Positions 1 to 8,695 of a stretch of 64,000 nucleotides of DNA are shown piece after piece; the stretch's first letter is position 1, and every line of letters begins with the position of its first letter. Made by a program: the position numbers and the translations under genes. Under the pieces are notes generated by a model. It saw nothing but the letters and a program-made list of their open reading frames with translations. It searched no databases and was not told the origin of the DNA. Origin of the DNA: Mediterraneibacter massiliensis (lineage in GTDB: Bacteria; Bacillota; Clostridia; Lachnospirales; Lachnospiraceae); NCBI RefSeq assembly GCF_001487105.1, contig NZ_LN913000.1, positions 496,001-560,000 on the forward strand, given 5' to 3'.

Positions 1-411
1 GTGCAAAAGATTTCTTATCCGGATCTGGATTCGGATCGGGAAACTTTGATCCGGTTTTTGAAGGATACGTTATCTCAGTGTGATTTTATGGTCTCCTATG
101 AAGGCCCCGTAGATGTGCGGGGAATGGGAGACAGTATATTCGGACATTTCGATCCTTGGACAGCAAAGAGACAGCGGGAAGCCGGAAAAGGTCTGCTGCG
201 GGTTGCCAATATGGTGAATGCAGATGCCGTCTGTATACCGGGAAAAGAATTGGGATGTGGATGGGTGCTCTTATGTGAAGGGACACCTGTGAAAACAAAG
301 ATCATGTTGGAATATGCCGAAAAGCTGGTTGGTGGAAAGGATGAACTGCTGGGCAGATATTTTGGAAATTTGGATTTGTATTTTGACAGAGGATATGGAA
401 AATTTTCATAA
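1..411 (+). CDS. Unrecognised protein, probably cut by the window edge
   Basis: Open reading frame of 136 residues from the first base to a TAA at 409-411. It begins with an in-frame GTG at base 1, but no upstream sequence is available to show a ribosome binding site, so this is probably the C-terminal part of a longer gene. The product is soluble, with no membrane segment, and has a conserved-looking stretch around 'IPGKELGCGW' and an aromatic, acidic end. It ends 16 bases before the yhfS-like gene and so is probably the previous gene of that operon. I compared it in mind with YhfU (DUF2620) and the YhfZ C-terminal domain and saw no convincing match. Confidence 0.6.
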   Translation: MQKISYPDLDSDRETLIRFLKDTLSQCDFMVSYEGPVDVRGMGDSIFGHFDPWTAKRQREAGKGLLRVANMVNADAVCIPGKELGCGWVLLCEGTPVKTKIMLEYAEKLVGGKDELLGRYFGNLDLYFDRGYGKFS

Positions 412-427
412 ATGAAGAGGTGAAGAT

Positions 428-1519
428 ATGCGGACTTATCCGTTAAAAACTATAAGTTTAGAAGAAGCACTGCGGCTGCAGTTTAAGGTAGTAGATTGTA
501 TAACACGGGAATTTGAAGGACAAGAGATCCTTAGCAGAGGAGACTTGGGCGTGGTTCCGGGTTTGAATAAGCCTGTTACGACAAGAAAAGCAGAAAAGGC
601 AGTAGCGGCTGTGTTTGACGCAGAAGCAGCCTGCTTTGTGCGGGGCGCAGGTACAGGAGCGATACGATATGCCCTGTGCGCGTTGGTTACACCGGGGGAT
701 ACACTGCTTGTACACACAGCGGCTGTTTACAATACAACACAAAACAGCCTGGACATGATGGGGATACGAACTGTACGCGCAGATTTTAATGATCTGGACA
801 ACATTCGGACAGTTCTTACAAAACATCCGGAGATAAAGGCTGCATTGGTACAGTATACAAGGCAGAGCATGGAAGATTCTTATGAAATGGAAAGTGTGAT
901 CCAGACGATCAAATCTTGCCGTGAGATTCCTGTTATAACGGATGATAATTATGCCGTCATGAAGGTAGAGAAAATGGGCAGCCAGTGCGGCGCAGACGTA
1001 TCTTGTTTTTCTGCGTTTAAGCTGCTTGGCCCGGAAGGGATCGGCTGTGTCGTCGGAAAAAGAGCGGTCATTGATAAAATTGTGAAAATGCATTATTCCG
1101 GCGGAAGCCAGACACAGGGACACGAAGCACTTGACGTGCTCAGAGGAATGGTCTATGCACCTGTGGCTTTGGCCATCCAGGCGCAAGTCAATGAAGAGTG
1201 TGTGCAAAGGCTAAATGGAGGAGAATTAAAAAGCGTAAAAAAAGCATTTCTGGCAAACGCGCAGTCAAAAGTACTGCTGGTAGAATTCCATGAAGAGATT
1301 GCAAAGGCAGTACTGCGAGAGGCACAGAAATTAGGCGCTGCTCCCAATCCCGTAGGGGCGGAGTCTAAATATGAGGTAGTGCCCATGTTTTATAGAGTAT
1401 CCGGTACATTTTTAGCGGCAGATCCTACTTTGGAAAACAGAATGATCCGGATCAATCCGATGCGTGCCGGAGCGGACACAGTACTGCGTATTTTGCGGGA
1501 AGCGATAGAGAGGGTGTAA
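428..1519 (+). CDS. yhfS: YhfS-like PLP-dependent aminotransferase-fold protein
   Basis: A 363-residue protein with the fold-type I aminotransferase layout. The N-terminal third has a glycine-rich cofactor-binding stretch ('VRGAGTGAIRYAL'). The middle has an aspartate strand ('PVITDDNYAVMK'), and the likely Schiff-base lysine is in 'CFSAFKLLGPEG'. The start is an ATG with GAGG upstream. It is followed two bases after its stop by a YhfX-like gene and then a YhfW-like gene, the companions of yhfS in the uncharacterised enterobacterial yhf operon. That context, more than the sequence, suggests the name. The substrate is unknown; cystathionine-type or SelA-type lyase chemistry is possible. Confidence 0.7.
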   Translation: MRTYPLKTISLEEALRLQFKVVDCITREFEGQEILSRGDLGVVPGLNKPVTTRKAEKAVAAVFDAEAACFVRGAGTGAIRYALCALVTPGDTLLVHTAAVYNTTQNSLDMMGIRTVRADFNDLDNIRTVLTKHPEIKAALVQYTRQSMEDSYEMESVIQTIKSCREIPVITDDNYAVMKVEKMGSQCGADVSCFSAFKLLGPEGIGCVVGKRAVIDKIVKMHYSGGSQTQGHEALDVLRGMVYAPVALAIQAQVNEECVQRLNGGELKSVKKAFLANAQSKVLLVEFHEEIAKAVLREAQKLGAAPNPVGAESKYEVVPMFYRVSGTFLAADPTLENRMIRINPMRAGADTVLRILREAIERV

Positions 1520-1521
1520 GC

Positions 1522-2697
1522 ATGTTTCTAAATAGAATAAAACAAGAGAATATTCCTTTGCTGGAGACTGCTTTTTCTCTGCACCAGGAGGGGCGAGTCT
1601 TGCCGGATTCTTTTGTGATCGACACAGATACGTTGTTTGAAAATGCAGGAAAAATACTGGCAGAGGCGAAGAAGAAAAATATCCGCTTGTATTTTATGCT
1701 GAAACAGATCGGAAGAAATCCCTATATTGCAAAAAGATTGACAGATATGGGATTTGACGGAGCAGTCGCAGTGGATTTTAAAGAGGCCCAGGTTATGATG
1801 CGTCATCATATACCGATTGGAAATATAGGACATCTGGTACAGATTCCGGATGCTATGATCGAACAGGTGGTGAACTATGGTCCGGAGGTCATAACCGTCT
1901 ATTCTGTGGAGAAGGCAAAGAGGATAGCGGATGCCGCCGTAAAGCAAAGGAAAGAACAGAAGATCCTGCTCCGGGTATATGATCAGGGCGATCTTATATA
2001 TGACGGACAGACAGCAGGATTTGCTATGGCAGATTTAAATCATGTATTAGATATACTATGCCGTATGCCGGGAATACAAGTGGCAGGAGTGACGTCTTTT
2101 CCTTGTTATCTTTATGACGAAAAGGAAGAATGTATAAAAAAGACGCATAATCTATCTTCTGTGTTAAGAGCTGTGGAAGTATTAAATAGAAGAGGCATCG
2201 AGGCGGAGATCATCAATACCCCATCGGCCAGCTGCTGTGAGACTATCAGACACATGCATGTAGACGGGGGGAACTGCGCCGAGCCGGGACATGGACTGAC
2301 CGGGACTATACCGGCTCACACGGCAAATACGATGGAAGAGAAAATCTGTGCAGTGTATGTCAGCGAGATTTCGCACAATTTTTTCGGAAAGGCGTATTGC
2401 TTTGGAGGCGGACATTATAGACGTTCCCACATGGAACGCGCACTTGTAGGCAGAAGTCTGGCGAATGCTAAGGAAGCGGATGTGCAGACACCGTCCATGG
2501 AAAGTATTGATTACCATCTAGGTTTAGATAGAGAATTTGCAGTGGGAGATACGGCTGTGATGGCGTTTCGTTTTCAAGCGTTTGTCACAAGAGCGGACGT
2601 TGTTTTGGTGAAAGGGATTTCCAAAAGCAGACCAGAGATTATCGGTATCTATGATAGTCTGGGAAATGAGAAGAAAGGAAGCGTAGGACAGGCATGA
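1522..2697 (+). CDS. yhfX: YhfX-like alanine racemase-fold PLP protein
   Basis: A 391-residue protein with an alanine racemase-like TIM-barrel N-terminal domain. The PLP lysine is probably in 'YFMLKQIGRNP', where alanine racemases have their YAVVKANAYG-type motif. The C-terminal half carries glycine-rich and histidine-containing segments ('EPGHGLTGTIPAH', 'CFGGGHYRRSH') that may bind substrate phosphate. It starts two bases after the yhfS-like stop and overlaps the next gene by four bases (ATGA), so the three are almost certainly translationally coupled. The reaction is unknown; being a racemase or decarboxylase acting with the neighbouring phosphomutase is inference. Confidence 0.7.
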   Translation: MFLNRIKQENIPLLETAFSLHQEGRVLPDSFVIDTDTLFENAGKILAEAKKKNIRLYFMLKQIGRNPYIAKRLTDMGFDGAVAVDFKEAQVMMRHHIPIGNIGHLVQIPDAMIEQVVNYGPEVITVYSVEKAKRIADAAVKQRKEQKILLRVYDQGDLIYDGQTAGFAMADLNHVLDILCRMPGIQVAGVTSFPCYLYDEKEECIKKTHNLSSVLRAVEVLNRRGIEAEIINTPSASCCETIRHMHVDGGNCAEPGHGLTGTIPAHTANTMEEKICAVYVSEISHNFFGKAYCFGGGHYRRSHMERALVGRSLANAKEADVQTPSMESIDYHLGLDREFAVGDTAVMAFRFQAFVTRADVVLVKGISKSRPEIIGIYDSLGNEKKGSVGQA

Positions 2698-3914
2698 AAC
2701 GATTTGTTGTGATCGTATTAGATGGCTTTGGCATCGGCGCTATGGCAGATGCCAAGACCGCAAGACCGGGAGATGAGAAGGCGAATACATTGGGAAGTAT
2801 TTTGAAGGAATTTCCAGAGTTAAAACTTCCCACTCTGGAAAAACTGGGGCTTATGAACGCGTTTGGGAAAGAAAGTGCAAATATGCGGTTTTCCGGAACG
2901 GCCTGTTGGGGGAAAAGCGAATTATTACATGATGGAGCAGATACTTTTATGGGACATCAGGAAATCATGGGAACATTTCCTAAAAAGCCGGTCCCGCAGC
3001 CTTTCCAGCAGAAAATAGAACAGATCAGAACCATTCTTTTGCAAAACGGTCACAGCGTAGAAGTAAGAAGCACAGCGGGACTGCGCTATCTGCTTGTAGA
3101 TGGCGCAGTCACTGTGGCGGATAATATCGATGCGGATCTTGGGATGGCATATAATTGCACGGCGCCTCTGGATAAGATTTCTTTTGAGAGAGAAGTGGAG
3201 ATTGGACGTCTTGTACGGAAAATCGCAGCGGTGAACCGTGTGATCGTATTCGGGGGAAGAGGCAATACCATAGAAGATATATTAAAGGCCGAAGAAACAA
3301 GGCCGGGAGGATATATAGGGATACATGCAGTAAAGTCAAAATCCTATGAAAAAGATTATCATTGTATTCATTTAGGGTATGGCGTAGAGAAAAGCGTGCA
3401 GGCGCCGACGATACTGACGGAAGCAGGCATACCCGTCTCTTTGTTCGGAAAAGTGGCGGATATTGTGGCGAATGAAAAGGGGAAAAGCGTCTCCTGCGTG
3501 GACACCGCAGAAGTGCTGGATCTGACATTGGAAGAAATACAGCATATGCAAAAAGGTTTTATCTGTACCAATGTACAGGAGACTGATCTGGCCGGGCACA
3601 GCCAGGATGCAGGATGGTATAAAAGACTATTGGAAACGGCAGATGAAAAGATCGGTATCATGCTACCGCTGCTCACAAAACAAGATATTTTGATCGTGAT
3701 GGCAGATCATGGAAATGATCCGGAAATCGGACACAATAAACATACACGAGAGAATGTTCCGCTTTTGGTATATCAGAAAGGAAAAAGCAAAATACAGCTG
3801 GGGCTGCGCAGGACGCTTTCGGATGTGGGAGCAACTGTATGTGAATTTTTCGGAACGCGCAAACCCGAGAATGGAACTTCTTTTAAATGCCTATTGACAA
3901 ATTTGCGGGAATAG
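2694..3914 (+). CDS. yhfW: YhfW-like phosphopentomutase-family metalloenzyme
   Basis: A 406-residue member of the alkaline phosphatase superfamily, closest in layout to phosphopentomutase. It has the first metal-binding aspartate in 'VLDGFGIGAM', the active-site threonine region in 'GADTFMGHQEIMG', and the late metal ligands in 'ETDLAGHSQD' and 'MADHGNDPEIGHNKHTREN'. All dinuclear-metal motifs look intact, so it is likely active. It overlaps the YhfX-like gene by ATGA. Being in the yhf-like group rather than with deoD or pupG argues against a plain deoxyribose phosphopentomutase (deoB), although deoB cannot be fully excluded. The next promoter lies inside its last codons. Confidence 0.75.
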   Translation: MKRFVVIVLDGFGIGAMADAKTARPGDEKANTLGSILKEFPELKLPTLEKLGLMNAFGKESANMRFSGTACWGKSELLHDGADTFMGHQEIMGTFPKKPVPQPFQQKIEQIRTILLQNGHSVEVRSTAGLRYLLVDGAVTVADNIDADLGMAYNCTAPLDKISFEREVEIGRLVRKIAAVNRVIVFGGRGNTIEDILKAEETRPGGYIGIHAVKSKSYEKDYHCIHLGYGVEKSVQAPTILTEAGIPVSLFGKVADIVANEKGKSVSCVDTAEVLDLTLEEIQHMQKGFICTNVQETDLAGHSQDAGWYKRLLETADEKIGIMLPLLTKQDILIVMADHGNDPEIGHNKHTRENVPLLVYQKGKSKIQLGLRRTLSDVGATVCEFFGTRKPENGTSFKCLLTNLRE

Positions 3915-3922
3915 GATAAGAT
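3894..3922 (+). promoter_or_regulatory. Sigma-A type promoter for the T-box operon
   Basis: TTGACA at 3894-3899 and TAAGAT at 3917-3922 with a 17-bp spacer. It overlaps the last codons of the yhfW-like gene and would start transcription around 3930, at the front of the T-box leader. Confidence 0.7.
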
Positions 3923-3934
3923 TTCAGCATATAT

Positions 3935-4275
3935 GGAACAGGCAGAGAAGGGAACAAGTAGTAGATGTATTTCCGGCAGAACGGAATCAGGTGAAAACAG
4001 AAAGCAGCCGGCCGATGAGAGGCGCATGATACCTGCATATATGAATACATCCCAGAGCCGCGCATGGAAAACACATGTAAATAGTGAAGATAAGCGATGC
4101 TGGAAAAAGCGTTGTGGAAAATATTTGTATGTGTGAGTAGACTGCGACGCGGGCACGCGTTATTGTGCAGGAGTCTTCACAGGGAGACTTAGTAAGACTG
4201 ACAGTGTGAATTGTCAGTGAAGCAAGGTGGTACCACGATATATTCGTCCTTATCTTTTTAGATAAGGGCGTTTTT
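3935..4275 (+). promoter_or_regulatory. T-box leader, tyrosine specifier, with terminator
   Basis: The leader has the invariant T-box sequence AAGGTGGTACCACG at 4224-4237. It is followed by a terminator hairpin (stem arms 4245-4254 and 4261-4270) and a T-run at 4271-4275. In stem I the AGTA motif near 3955-3960 stands opposite GAA at 4043-4045, and the next triplet, TAC at 4046-4048, is the specifier. TAC fits tyrosine, and tyrS is the second gene downstream. Known T-box action: uncharged tRNA-Tyr stabilises the antiterminator and lets transcription continue. The leader fills the whole gap between the yhfW-like gene and the next coding region. Confidence 0.93.
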
Positions 4276-4373
4276 ATTACATAGAAAATTGTTTTCTATA
4301 TAATAAAAGATACTCGGTATTGCAGCAATAAGATAAACATAAAAAATCACAATGGAGAATATGGGTCTGAGAT

Positions 4374-5003
4374 ATGGAAAAAGAAAAGAAAGGCAGATCG
4401 GACAGACAAAAGATCGTAGAAAACTATGAGCGGCAAAAAGCAATACTGTTAAAACAAGGATATCGGGAGAAGGCAGAGATCATTTCCGTAATACGGGCGA
4501 ATGTAATGGTAGCTGTTACGTCTCTTCCTCTGGGCATAGCAGTACTTTTTGTGTGGAAAGTATTTGACAGAGGAAGTTGGTGGACGCAGGGGTGGGATAC
4601 TGTTCTTATGTGGTTTTTATTTATCTTGTCTGTTATCATGCATGAAGTTTTACATGGAGTAGCTTGGTGCATAGGAGCAAAGGAAGGATGGAAGAGTATA
4701 TATATAGGGATGATGTGGGAAACTCTTACTCCGTACTGCCATTGTAAAAAGCCGCTGTCGCCGGGCACATATTTATTTGGCTGTCTCTTTCCGGGAATGA
4801 TTTTGGGTATAGGCATATATGTTGCCGCATTTATAACGGGAAGCGCGGTACTCTTGTGGCTGAGTATACTGAATATTTTAGGTGCAGGAGGCGACATATG
4901 GATTGCCTGGCGGGTAAGAAAGTATCATACAGGATATGTGTTGGATCATCCTATGGAATGTGGATTTTTGATATTTCAGAAGCAGGATTCGAACAATGCC
5001 TGA
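4374..5003 (+). CDS. DUF3267 membrane protein, putative zincin
   Basis: A 209-residue protein with a charged N-terminus of about 35 residues and then four or so hydrophobic segments. Within or beside the second lies the zinc-protease motif HEVLH ('VIMHEVLHGVAW'), the mark of the DUF3267 putative zincin family. The family function is not established. The gene sits between the tyrosine T-box and tyrS with no promoter or terminator visible before tyrS (33 bases), so it should be co-regulated by tRNA-Tyr charging, which is unusual. The ribosome binding site ahead of the ATG is weak. Confidence 0.8.
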   Translation: MEKEKKGRSDRQKIVENYERQKAILLKQGYREKAEIISVIRANVMVAVTSLPLGIAVLFVWKVFDRGSWWTQGWDTVLMWFLFILSVIMHEVLHGVAWCIGAKEGWKSIYIGMMWETLTPYCHCKKPLSPGTYLFGCLFPGMILGIGIYVAAFITGSAVLLWLSILNILGAGGDIWIAWRVRKYHTGYVLDHPMECGFLIFQKQDSNNA

Positions 5004-5036
5004 AAGTAAGATAAAACTAAGAAAAGGAGAGAAAAA

Positions 5037-6260
5037 ATGGGAATTTATGAAGAATTGCAGGCGCGCGGACTGATCGCGCAGGTAACAGATGAAGAGGAGA
5101 TCAGAGAACTGGTCAATCACGGAAAGGCGACTTTTTATATTGGTTTCGACCCTACTGCGGACAGCCTTCATGTAGGGCATTTTATGGCCTTATGCCTGAT
5201 GAAAAGACTGCAGATGGCAGGAAATAAGCCGATCGCTTTGATCGGTGGAGGAACCGGATATATAGGGGATCCATCAGGGAGAACGGATATGCGTTCTATG
5301 ATGACGCCGGAGCAGATACAGCATAACTGTGACTGTTTTAAAAAGCAGATGAGCCGTTTTATTGATTTTTCGGAAGGCAAGGCTTTGATGGTAAACAATG
5401 CGGACTGGCTTTTAGATCTGAATTACATTGAATTACTCAGAGAAGTGGGTGCGCATTTTTCAGTCAACAGGATGTTGACGGCAGAATGTTATAAACAAAG
5501 AATGGAAAAGGGATTGAGTTTCTTGGAATTCAATTACATGATTATGCAGGCATATGACTTCTATGCATTGTACCAGAAATATGGCTGTAATCTTCAGTTC
5601 GGCGGGGATGATCAGTGGAGCAATATGCTGGCAGGTACGGAATTGATCCGGCGCAAGCTGGGAAAAGATGCAAGCGCTATGACGATCACGCTGCTTTTGA
5701 ATTCAGAAGGAAAGAAAATGGGGAAGACACAGTCTGGCGCAGTGTGGCTTGATCCAGAAAAAACGTCTCCGTTTGATTTTTATCAATATTGGAGAAATGT
5801 GGCAGACGCAGATGTGTTAAAATGTATCCGTATGTTAACATTCCTTCCATTGGAAGAAATCGACAAGATGGACAGCTGGGAAGGCGCACAGCTGAATACG
5901 GCGAAGGAAATTTTGGCGTATGAACTTACCAAGCTGGTGCACGGGGAAGAAGAAGCAAAGAAAGCACAGGAAAGCGCACGGGCGCTGTTCAGCCAGGGGA
6001 ATGCGGCGCAGATGCCGACAACAGAATTGGAAGATGGAGATTTTACAGACGGAAGGATTGACATTCTTACCTTATTGGTAAAAAGCGGACTGGTGCCTTC
6101 TAAATCAGAGGCACGCCGTGCGGTACAGCAGGGCGGAACGTCTGTAGACGGAGAAAAAGTGACAGATATTGCGGCAGCCTACGGACAGGAAGCATTCGAA
6201 AAAGAAGGTATCGTTCTTAAAAAAGGAAAGAAAAATTTCCGGAAAATTGTGCTGAAATAG
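5037..6260 (+). CDS. tyrS: Tyrosyl-tRNA synthetase
   Basis: A 407-residue class I aminoacyl-tRNA synthetase that charges tRNA-Tyr. The HIGH motif appears as HVGH (residues 45-48) and the KMSKS loop as KMGKT (about residues 227-231). The tyrosine-binding 'GGDDQWSN' segment lies between them. The C-terminal 60-70 residues form an S4-like RNA-binding domain ('[13 protein letters not shown]'). Length and domain order are those of bacterial TyrS. The start has AGGAG seven bases upstream. Transcription is expected to depend on the tyrosine T-box at 3935-4275. Confidence 0.97.
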   Translation: MGIYEELQARGLIAQVTDEEEIRELVNHGKATFYIGFDPTADSLHVGHFMALCLMKRLQMAGNKPIALIGGGTGYIGDPSGRTDMRSMMTPEQIQHNCDCFKKQMSRFIDFSEGKALMVNNADWLLDLNYIELLREVGAHFSVNRMLTAECYKQRMEKGLSFLEFNYMIMQAYDFYALYQKYGCNLQFGGDDQWSNMLAGTELIRRKLGKDASAMTITLLLNSEGKKMGKTQSGAVWLDPEKTSPFDFYQYWRNVADADVLKCIRMLTFLPLEEIDKMDSWEGAQLNTAKEILAYELTKLVHGEEEAKKAQESARALFSQGNAAQMPTTELEDGDFTDGRIDILTLLVKSGLVPSKSEARRAVQQGGTSVDGEKVTDIAAAYGQEAFEKEGIVLKKGKKNFRKIVLK

Positions 6261-6296
6261 TGACTTGCATTTGCTATAGGAGAAGGAGGAAATGAT

Positions 6297-6806
6297 ATGG
6301 GTTTTAGAGAAGTAAATATTGAGACGTTGGAATTTAACCCTTTTACAAAAATTGGGGAAGAGTGGATGTTGATCACTGCCGGAGATGAAAAAAAGCATAA
6401 TACGATGACTGCCAGCTGGGGCGGTGTGGGGATCATGTGGGGAAAAAGTGTAGCCACTGCTTATATCAGACCTCAGCGGTATACAAGGGAATTTGTAGAG
6501 GATCAGGAGATGTTTACGCTATCTTTTTATGATGAGACATATCGCAAAGCCTTAAATATATGTGGAAGCAGATCAGGACGGGACTGTGAGAAAGAAAAAG
6601 AGGCAGGACTGACTCCGTATTACGTGGATGGGACAACCGCTTTTGAGGAAGCAAACATGATCTTTGTTTGCCGTAAATTATACCGTCAGGAAATGGGACC
6701 ACAGTGTTTTACCCAGGAAGACGGAATAGATGAAAAATGGTATCCGAAAAAAGATTATCATGTGATGTATATGGCAGAAATCCTTAAAGTACTGGTAAAA
6801 GAATGA
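6297..6806 (+). CDS. Flavin reductase-like FMN-binding protein
   Basis: A 169-residue protein of the flavin reductase-like split-barrel family. Typical features are the early 'WMLITAGDEKKHNTMTASWGG' region (FMN phosphate contacts) and 'YIRPQRYTREFVEDQEMFTLSF', where these proteins bind FMN and dimerise. Such proteins reduce flavins or act as small flavoproteins, and the electron donor here is unknown. It follows tyrS by 36 bases with its own GGAGG site and may be read through from the T-box transcript. Confidence 0.85.
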   Translation: MGFREVNIETLEFNPFTKIGEEWMLITAGDEKKHNTMTASWGGVGIMWGKSVATAYIRPQRYTREFVEDQEMFTLSFYDETYRKALNICGSRSGRDCEKEKEAGLTPYYVDGTTAFEEANMIFVCRKLYRQEMGPQCFTQEDGIDEKWYPKKDYHVMYMAEILKVLVKE

Positions 6807-6940
6807 TAAATTTAACTGACGAAAGAATGGGCGCGCGCTAACTGCATATTACAACGCTCGTCAGGGCTTTGCCGAAATTTCTCGCTTTTGTAACATACAG
6901 TTATCGCGCTTACGTTCTTTTGCACTTAAGTTTATATTCA
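6806..6940. repeat. Long imperfect inverted repeat
   Basis: The arms, about 47 bases each (near 6807-6853 and 6889-6937), pair when one is reverse complemented. Matching blocks include AAAGAA, GCGC, TAACTG and ACAA in order on both arms. The loop is about 35 bases. It lies directly after the flavin reductase stop and has no coding potential. Confidence 0.7.
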
Positions 6941-6967
6941 AAACGGAAAAAACTATAGAAGGTACAC

Positions 6968-7026
6968 AAAGAAACACTGTGTCAGAACACAGGGCAGGAC
7001 CCGCTTATCTGACACAGTGTTTCTTT
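6968..7026. repeat. Perfect 18-bp inverted repeat hairpin
   Basis: Arms 6968-6985 and 7009-7026 are exact reverse complements (AAAGAAACACTGTGTCAG) with a 23-base loop. A bidirectional terminator is possible, but the flanking T-run is short. The rest of 6941-7157 shows no gene, only AT-rich spacer and small self-complementary pieces. Confidence 0.75.
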
Positions 7027-7157
7027 GCTGTCTCTTCCGATCAGAAGTTTCACTCCACTATCAGAAGGAAATAAATACTTCTGTTTGGAAGTCCGCAGCA
7101 GCGTGAAGTCGATTTTTTTTAAACAGAAATGTGAACTTAAGCGTCCCCGTTGCCGTT

Positions 7158-7335
7158 TGACTTCCTATTTCTTTTGATTACTTCCGCAGTGTTAGCTCAA
7201 TTCCGCTTACGCTTCATTTCGCTATCGGCAGTCGCCGAATGAAAAGAAACAGATCATACCCTGTTTACATGCAAGCATGACACATGGCATAATCTGTTTT
7301 TTTCGCACTGCTTGTTGCTTCGTTAAATTTCTATT
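7158..7335 (+). repeat. 178-bp dispersed 3'-end element, copy 1
   Basis: Nearly identical to 8519-8695 (about seven differences). Its hairpin half is also found reverse-oriented at 43167-43272. It contains a long hairpin (about 7230-7290) with paired AACAGAT/ATCTGTT ends and a T-run, and ends flush with the stop codon of the minus-strand Rpn gene. Seen from that gene it is a downstream terminator-like element. Confidence 0.85.
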
Positions 7336-8202
7336 CTATTTTTTTATGAACTTCTGGACGGTTTCTATATCTGTTTCCAGCATTTCCGCTATATCCTCAG
7401 CGGAATATCCCTTCCGAACTTTCTTTTCTATCTGCTCCTGCAATTTTTGCAGTCCGCCCTGTACCATCCCTTCTTTTAATCCGGAAGCACGGCCTTCGCG
7501 TATTCCTTCCTCGCGCGCTTCATTGCGTTCCATGATCTTTTCTTCCCAAGCCTGCATATACCTCACTCCGATCTTTTCACTGGATTTGATCGCCCGGATG
7601 CGCTTCTGGATGTTATGGATCCGCTCGCTGGCACAGGTCCTGCTCACTTCTTCTGTAGTGTGCTCCATATACTTGAGAAGTTCTATCAGTTCTTTTGAAA
7701 CGCCCCCGGTATTCGTTCCATGGGTATTGAGGAAGATACGGACAGCGTCGTCTCCCAGAGAGAGTTCCGGTACTTCCTCACACTGCATACGGAAGGTATA
7801 GCGGTACAGTCCGTATCCGAACAGGTCAAAGGGACAGATCAGGATGATATACACGGGATTTAATTTCTGGAAGCCGACTTCTCCCGGAGCCAACAGATTA
7901 GAGTCGATCAGTGCCTGATAGAAGCGGCTCCGTTTTGGAATGTTTCCCGTGTTCTCTTTTTGGACTTCTGTATTATATACCGTGTCCTCTTCATCCATGG
8001 CCCATACATCCAGCCGTACATAGCGGTTTAAAGGATGGGAGCGCTGTTCCTTTTCCGTCTGGGGCAGCAGTTTTAATACAACCTCTTTCCCCAAGATGAT
8101 CTCCAGCATATCCCGCATGGTATCCGGGTCGTCCGCCGCCTGTGCGAATAAAAACCGATCCAGCAGGTTCAAATCCTTCAATGGCTTTTGTTTTAGTTTC
8201 AT
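7336..8202 (-). CDS. Rpn-family recombination-promoting nuclease (PD-(D/E)XK)
   Basis: The start is the ATG at 8202-8200 because AAGGAG lies about eight bases upstream. The frame is open further, to 8457, but without signals. The 288-residue product begins with the family's 'LKDLNLLDRFLFAQ' opening. It has the nuclease core 'RLDVWA...YNTEVQKEN' (Asp, then Glu-x-Gln-Lys), and a charged coiled-coil tail ends in a small helix-turn-helix-like stretch ('GYSAEDIAEMLETDIETVQKF'). Rpn proteins are PD-(D/E)XK nucleases once annotated as transposases; the E. coli member RpnA is known to cut DNA and raise recombination. The gene is bracketed by two direct copies of a 178-bp element. Confidence 0.85.
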   Translation of the reverse strand: MKLKQKPLKDLNLLDRFLFAQAADDPDTMRDMLEIILGKEVVLKLLPQTEKEQRSHPLNRYVRLDVWAMDEEDTVYNTEVQKENTGNIPKRSRFYQALIDSNLLAPGEVGFQKLNPVYIILICPFDLFGYGLYRYTFRMQCEEVPELSLGDDAVRIFLNTHGTNTGGVSKELIELLKYMEHTTEEVSRTCASERIHNIQKRIRAIKSSEKIGVRYMQAWEEKIMERNEAREEGIREGRASGLKEGMVQGGLQKLQEQIEKKVRKGYSAEDIAEMLETDIETVQKFIKK

Positions 8203-8518
8203 CTGTACTTTTCTCCTTTCATTATAGGGAAAAGCCCGCCGGTTTACAACACTTTTCCCTAAATTGCCTGTGACGTAAAATTTCTCCGGCACAAATATGT
8301 GATTTTGTTTCTTTGGGTAAATGTTTGCGAATATCTCGGATAAAGATCCGGATATATCGACGATCCGGCAACCGGATAAAACAGAATGATCTGTACAGAG
8401 CAGATCAACAGACTGTGCTTTTGGAAAAACACAAGACTCTTTCTTATAGATGCGCATCTAAAAAGATAGTTTTACCTTAACACAACAGAAGATAAACTAC
8501 AATAAAATTAAATTTAAT
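8203..8518. other. Non-coding stretch upstream of the Rpn gene
   Basis: A 316-base gap. It holds the leader and presumably the promoter of the minus-strand Rpn gene. The Rpn frame stays open to 8457, but the extra 85 codons have no ribosome binding site and read as cysteine-rich filler. I see no RNA gene or operon signal beyond that. Confidence 0.5.
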
Positions 8519-8695
8519 TGACTTCATATTTCTTTGATTACTTCCGCAGTGTTAGCTCAATTCCGCTTACGCTTCGTTTCGCTATCGGCAGTCGCCGAAT
8601 GAAAAGAAACAGATCACACCTTGTTTACATGCAAGCATGACACATGGCATGATCTGTTTTTTTCGCACTGCTTGTTTCTTCGTTAAATTTCTATT
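8519..8695 (+). repeat. 178-bp dispersed 3'-end element, copy 2
   Basis: Direct copy of 7158-7335. It ends at, and slightly overlaps, the stop codon of the minus-strand ABC permease gene, so like copy 1 it begins right at the 3' end of a gene. It contains the same hairpin, with ATGCAAGCAT at the tip and a run of seven T. Confidence 0.85.

Noticed and set aside
458..1207. Open frame of 249 codons on the minus strand inside the yhfS-like gene
   Set aside because: Composition is Cys/His/Tyr/Arg-rich, there is no ribosome site, and it lies fully antisense to a well-supported gene.
8203..8457. N-terminal extension of the Rpn gene
   Set aside because: The frame is open, but the good ribosome site is at 8202 and the family starts there ('LKDLNLLDRF').
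6806..8695. Classical insertion sequence
   Set aside because: The nuclease is Rpn type, not a DDE or HUH transposase, and the flanking repeats are direct rather than terminal inverted repeats; no target duplication could be recognised.
7158..8695. CRISPR array
   Set aside because: Only two long repeats of 178 bp with a gene between them; no short regularly spaced repeats or cas genes.
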